From Artemisia argyi (lineage: Eukaryota; Streptophyta; Magnoliopsida; Asterales; Asteraceae), in the NCBI GenBank assembly GCA_030686995.1, contig CM060696.1:13677987-13741986 (forward strand): 64,000 bases of DNA, written 5' to 3'. Shown here in pieces: positions 59,820-64,000 of this stretch; the first letter of the stretch is position 1, and each line of letters begins with the position of its first letter. The notes under the pieces were generated by a model. It was not told the origin of the DNA. It made no database searches and worked only from the letters and a program-made list of their open reading frames with translations. Both the position numbers and the translations under genes were made by a program.

Positions 59820-60481
59820 CTTCAGCCTCGAGACTTTGATCTTGACTTTCCCCTAGACTGATGTGAATTCCTGCGATCAGTTATTCCCCTCACATATAAC
59901 CCTTCACCATCATCCCCCTTCGCCTTAGATCTTTCTTTGATTTCCTTTGAATTCAGTGTGGCCATCACATCCTCCAAAGTCAAAGCTTCCCATCCATAAA
60001 GCAAGGTATCCACAAAGTGTTCGTATGATACTGGTAAAGAAGTGAGTAATAATAAAGCAAGATCTTCATCCTCGAATTTTACCTCAATATTTGCTAAATC
60101 AAAAACGATTTTGTTGAACTCATCTATATGCTTGGAAATCGTACATCCAGCCGGCATGTAGAATGTATACAACTTCTTCTTCAGGTACAACTTGTTGGCC
60201 AAGGACTTTGTCATGTACAAAGTTTCGAGCTTGGTCCAAACCCCCGCTACAGTCGTCTCCCCGGTAACTTCTCTCAGAACCTTGTTACCTAAACACAAAA
60301 TTATGGCACTGTGAGCTTTCTTGTTTAGCTCAGCTTTTGCTGTAGCATCCATATCCGCGGGTAAAACCTACAGAGCTGCTTCACATCCATGTTCGATTAA
60401 TAAAGCACGCATCTTGATTCTCCATAACCCGAAATCACTAGTTCCATCGAATTTCTCGATGTCAAACTTGTCTCCTGTCAT
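59820..60481 (-). pseudogene. Copia1-C gag
   Basis: The ATG at 60479-60481 opens MTGDKFDIEKFDGTSDFGLW, the usual copia gag start. A TAG after CEAAL (about 60367-60369) interrupts it. The frame continues as UBN2-type gag (59822-60352: TKLETLYMTKSLANKLYLKK, LLTSLPVSYEHF) into a Ser/Arg-rich basic tail. It is the only gag of this family surviving in the window. Confidence 0.9.
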
Positions 60482-60582
60482 TCTTTAATCCCTTTATTAA
60501 TTTGCTAAACCTTTCACAAACCAACAAAGTCTCTTGTGCAATACCCTTCAAATTATATAATCCTTTTATAATAAAACAAAAA

Positions 60583-60650
<68 letters not shown>

Positions 60651-61060
60651 AATTTCTTTTATTTTTATACCACCAATATTATTAAAGTCTTCCTGTTGAC
60701 TTGGACAAAAAAAATAACCTTTCCAGTCTTCTTCTTCGTTTTCTATACGCCAACAAAAAGAAAAGAAAACCAGATCCAAACAAAATCAACAGAAAAACCC
60801 TTGAACCTCCTCTCATCGCAATACCTCAACAACAACAACCGAGCTTCAAGAACCTTTAACTATCGTAACCCACTGCTGCAACCTTGTCAATCGAGATCCA
60901 AACAACAAGAACTCCTTTTCTGTTTTTGTCGATAACATGGTAGCCCAAACAGATAGCTTCTGCTCCTTCTAGAAAAAACGACCACCAAAACAGAAAAACC
61001 CTTCAAACGATCAATCCTAGTAAATCAGAGAACTCCGCAAACCGAGCTCTTGATACCACT
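60482..61060 (-). other. Copia1-C leader, (TA)n and primer-binding site
   Basis: Untranslated leader with a (TA)n run (60587-60648) absent from copy A. The minus-strand PBS TGGTATCAAGAGCTCGG (61042-61058) lies two bases from the 5' LTR and matches initiator tRNA-Met type primers. Confidence 0.85.
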
Positions 61061-61425
61061 TGTAGTAATCGATAACCTACAACCCCTCGTTACTAGAGCG
61101 GATTAAACCCGATCGTGAAGTCGAACACACCACAGCAAGTTATGATTGACAGAAAAGAAAACGAGCACAGTAAGTATCCCTAATTGAACCTTGATTAGTT
61201 ATTGAAAGAAGGCGTACATAACTCGTCCCCCCTCACCTCCTTTTATAGAAATGAGGGGAAGAGTAAGCTGACTCTAACAAAGACTCTTAGTTGGCTGTTA
61301 CAAAGACACGGGTTGGGCTTGGGACACAAGCCAACCAAACCGACTCCTACTTGACTAAGAATAACAACTGACACTTAACACCCTAGAAGTAACCATAAGC
61401 TAATATAGAGACTAATCTTGTTACA
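61061..61425 (-). repeat. Copia1-C 5' LTR
   Basis: 365 bp with the same ends as 28119-28483, followed by CATAT (61426-61430). Confidence 0.92.
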
Positions 61426-63043
61426 CATATAGTAACAGTTAAGTTTTTATTACAGGTTTTTTAATATTCCACAAAAAGGTGTGAATTGGCAGAAAACCAT
61501 GATCCCGGGTGCCTTTTGACGCCGACCATTTTTCACACACAAGGAATAGCTCTGGCAACTCTTTTGACCAGTGAGGCACCAACTAGAGTGAGCAAGATTC
61601 TTAGTTTTCGAGTCATATATCAAACGTAATTCATGAAAATCAAAATCATAATTCGTAAGGTTCTAGTTAAGAATCCATTAATTGCAAGGACTAATGGACG
61701 TGAGAATGAGCGTATCAAGGGTGGGTGCTAGAAATAAATGGTGCAAAGTAAGAAGAGAAAGAAGGGTTGTTGTATTTGTGTGGAGAGAATCGTCATAATA
61801 AACGTACTTGTCCAAATACGGATTATTGGCTTATATTCCGTAGGAGGTGCCGCCAGAGGCGGTCGAAGGCAGAGCTGCTGTTGTCGAAGTATAAGTTTAC
61901 TGTCTTAATTTGATTTTTTATTTTTGATTTATCTCCTATGATAAATACAATAGTTGAAAAATTATATGCTCAATAGTTGGAATACCTTTATATGAGGATT
62001 TTGTCTTTTTTTTTGATTATTTGACATTTATCACTTGTGATAAAGCATCAAAATGATCAAATGTTTACATCCTTTATGAGTTTACTATTATATATCACTT
62101 ATGATCACCCATTATAACCCATGTAACATCCCTCGCATACCTCATGTACATACTACCCACCATTGGCATGGGCATAAACAACAAAACAATTGGTTTATGG
62201 TTTATGGTTTTTTAGGGTTTAAGGTTTAGTGTTTGTTGGGGTTAGGGTTAGGGTTTTTAGGGATTACGTTTCAGTTTTTTTAGGGTTTAGGGTTTTTTTT
62301 AAGGTTTAGGTATATATCACTTATTCACTTGTGATATTACACCCCTACCATTTCCACCATTGATCATATCACTTTTTAGTTGTGATATTATACCTATTGG
62401 TTAGGAGTTTAGAGTTTAGGTATATATCACTTACGATACTATACCTAGTGGTTAAGGGTTTAGGGTTTTTGGTATAGGGTTTAGTGGTTAAGGGTTTAGG
62501 GTTTTTGGATCAGGGTTAAATGGTTAGGGGTTAGGATTTTTTGATAGGGTTTATTAGTTATAGTTTTTGGGTGTAGGTATATATCACTTGTAATATTAGA
62601 CCATCATCATTTCCACCTTGACCATATCACTTTTCAGTTGTGATATTATACCTAGTAGTTAGTGGTTTTGGATTTAGGGTTTAGGTATATATCAACTCTG
62701 ATATTATACCTAGTGGTTAGGGGTTTAAGGTTTTTGGTATAGGGTTTAGTGGTATAACAATAATCTGTAAGTTCGAATACTCAATATGCTTTCGTAAAAA
62801 GCATAAGCATTGGTATAAAACTCTAAAAGATTCATGATTTTTTGCATTGAAAAATATACATTTTAAAGCTTTCCAAGTATATATAACACATAATATTTGA
62901 ATCTCTAAATCAATTAGGTTAATTCATCGAAGTTGATAAATATAGAAAAAAAAGGTGATATTTAACTCGTTTGATATATCACTTGTGATATAACACTAAC
63001 ATATAAGTTCGAACACTAAACATGTTGGCATAAAATGGGTATA
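61426..63043. other. duplicated flank beyond Copia1-C, no gene
   Basis: Matches 28484-30120 of unit 1, with telomere-like tracts (about 62190-62760) and the TATCACTTGTGATA dyads. The short ORF seen at the start of the unit 1 copy is frameshifted here (about 61570), arguing against a gene. Confidence 0.75.
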
Positions 63044-64000
63044 TGATGAGGCGAAAAATGAACCACTTTTAGGGGGTCATTTAAGCCCGGAATTGAATTT
63101 ATTTGATCAAATATTACCCTAAATCGTTCCTTTTGTGATTTTAGGTACTTTGGGAGAGAAATCTGGAAAAGGAAGCAATTCGGACGTTTTTGGAGCATAA
63201 AAGTGAAGAAAATTCCAAAGACTTAATTTTCCATGCTGAGAACAGTACCTGACGGCGTCAAGAGGAAGACCCTGACGGCGTCAAGAGTAAAAGTGGTGAC
63301 GACCCAGTGCAAACTTGACGGCGTCACAACAAGGGTGTCAAGAGTTAAAATCATGACGGTCTGCACAAGGTGTACACATGACGGCGTCAGACCCAGATCT
63401 AGGCAGTCCGAGGAACTATTTGGCGGCGAGATGACGGCGTCAGCCCTTTGTTCTTGACGCCGTCACCTTCTAAACTCTATATATAGTTTTCTATTTTTCA
63501 TTCATTAGGGAGGAACTTGTGTGGAGAAACCCTAGGGCCGAACTTTGTAAACCTTAGCTCATATTTTACAGTATTTTCAAGGGTTTTCACCCCTTGAATC
63601 CTTTCATGTGTTATTAAGATAAGTCTTCTCTTTAATTCAATCAATATGTTTATGTGTTGGTTGATTATATCTTTTACTTGTCTTGATTTCAACATGCTAG
63701 GCTAGATTTATCTTGTGTTTGCTTAGATCTAATGAAACCTAGATGTTAATTATGTGTTGATTACTTGTTTATGGTTGTATTGGATGAATGATTTCAATGT
63801 TAGGCTTAAGAAAACTGGCAGATCTCCATTGTGTAACATGCTTGAACGTCTTAGGAAACATGAACCGATGTGTACTAGGTTTTATTGGTTATATTTAATG
63901 CATGAGTAAATTCTAATGATCCCATGTTAGGAGCTTCTTAGCCGGCTCGACATAGGAGTGAAGTAGGCGCTCATAGGATTAGGGAAGTAAGTACGCCACC
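63044..64000 (+). mobile_element. second copy of the TGACGGCGTCA-array LTR, cut by window end
   Basis: It starts TGATGAGGCGAAAAATG after GGGTATA; unit 1 is uninterrupted here (about 30110). It is homologous to 36328-38032, with at least six TGACGGCGTCA-type palindromes (63251-63465), a TATA box (CTATATATAG, about 63477-63487) and the later TTAGGCTTAAGAAAACTGGC segment. The window ends before its right end, so it could be a solo LTR or the first LTR of a full element. Confidence 0.65.

Larger units (their letters stand above)
53601..61425 (-). mobile_element. Copia1 copy C, the most complete copy
   Basis: LTRs at 53601-53970 and 61061-61425, flanked by CATAT (53596-53600, 61426-61430). Without the nested solo LTR it is about 4.6 kb, with leader, PBS, gag, protease, integrase, linker and RNase H in order. 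The RT core is missing and the gag and pol frames have stops. Confidence 0.93.

Overview
The window is repeat-rich plant nuclear DNA from a eudicot, probably Asteraceae. The evidence is a canonical six-exon plant laccase gene, TTTAGGG-like telomeric tracts, Stowaway and Tourist MITEs, a CACTA transposon and several Ty1/copia and probable Ty3/gypsy elements. The family guess rests on recalled resemblance of the Copia2 gag and linker to Asteraceae polyproteins and is an inference.

The backbone is a tandem array of one ancestral block: laccase 3' flank, laccase gene (minus strand), about 0.6 kb of upstream sequence, then a minus-strand copia element (here Copia1). Unit 1 (885-30141) holds an intact laccase (3154-5329). 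Unit 2 (about 31611-38780) holds a laccase pseudogene with a nonsense codon and a deletion of about 560 bp. Unit 3 (38781-63043) holds a laccase pseudogene that lost exon 2 and half of exon 3. Copia1 sits at the same place in all units. Its CATAT target duplication is intact at both ends in units 1 and 3, and all copies share one deletion of the reverse-transcriptase core, so Copia1 was already inserted and defective before the block multiplied. The same breakpoint (Copia1 fragment joined to laccase 3' flank) occurs at 884/885 and 38780/38781, which implies a further unit to the left of the window.

Later insertions differ between units. Unit 1: a third LTR element (Copia3) at the left edge, a Stowaway MITE, a 961-bp GAACC/GGTTC-rich insert, and a long copia element (Copia2, 8605-26406) inside Copia1. 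Copia2's own 5' LTR is split by a 5.0-kb LTR-like element. Unit 2: a 1.7-kb LTR carrying an array of TGACGGCGTCA palindromes. Unit 3: a Tourist-like MITE with a large AAT-repeat expansion, a 9.2-kb CACTA transposon (40856-50047), a second Stowaway MITE, a 3.2-kb solo LTR (53987-57177), and at the right edge a second copy of the palindrome-array LTR.

The CACTA element is the most unusual part. It has a TNP1-like transposase gene with two inactivating lesions, only a possible tail of the main TNPD transposase, a 41-bp minisatellite of about 24 copies, an apparently intact two-exon gene for a GRF zinc-finger/coiled-coil protein, an unrecognised 150-aa ORF, and two families of 20-bp palindromes. 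The only ordinary host gene that looks functional is laccase A, which carries a recognisable miR397-type target site that both pseudogenes keep.
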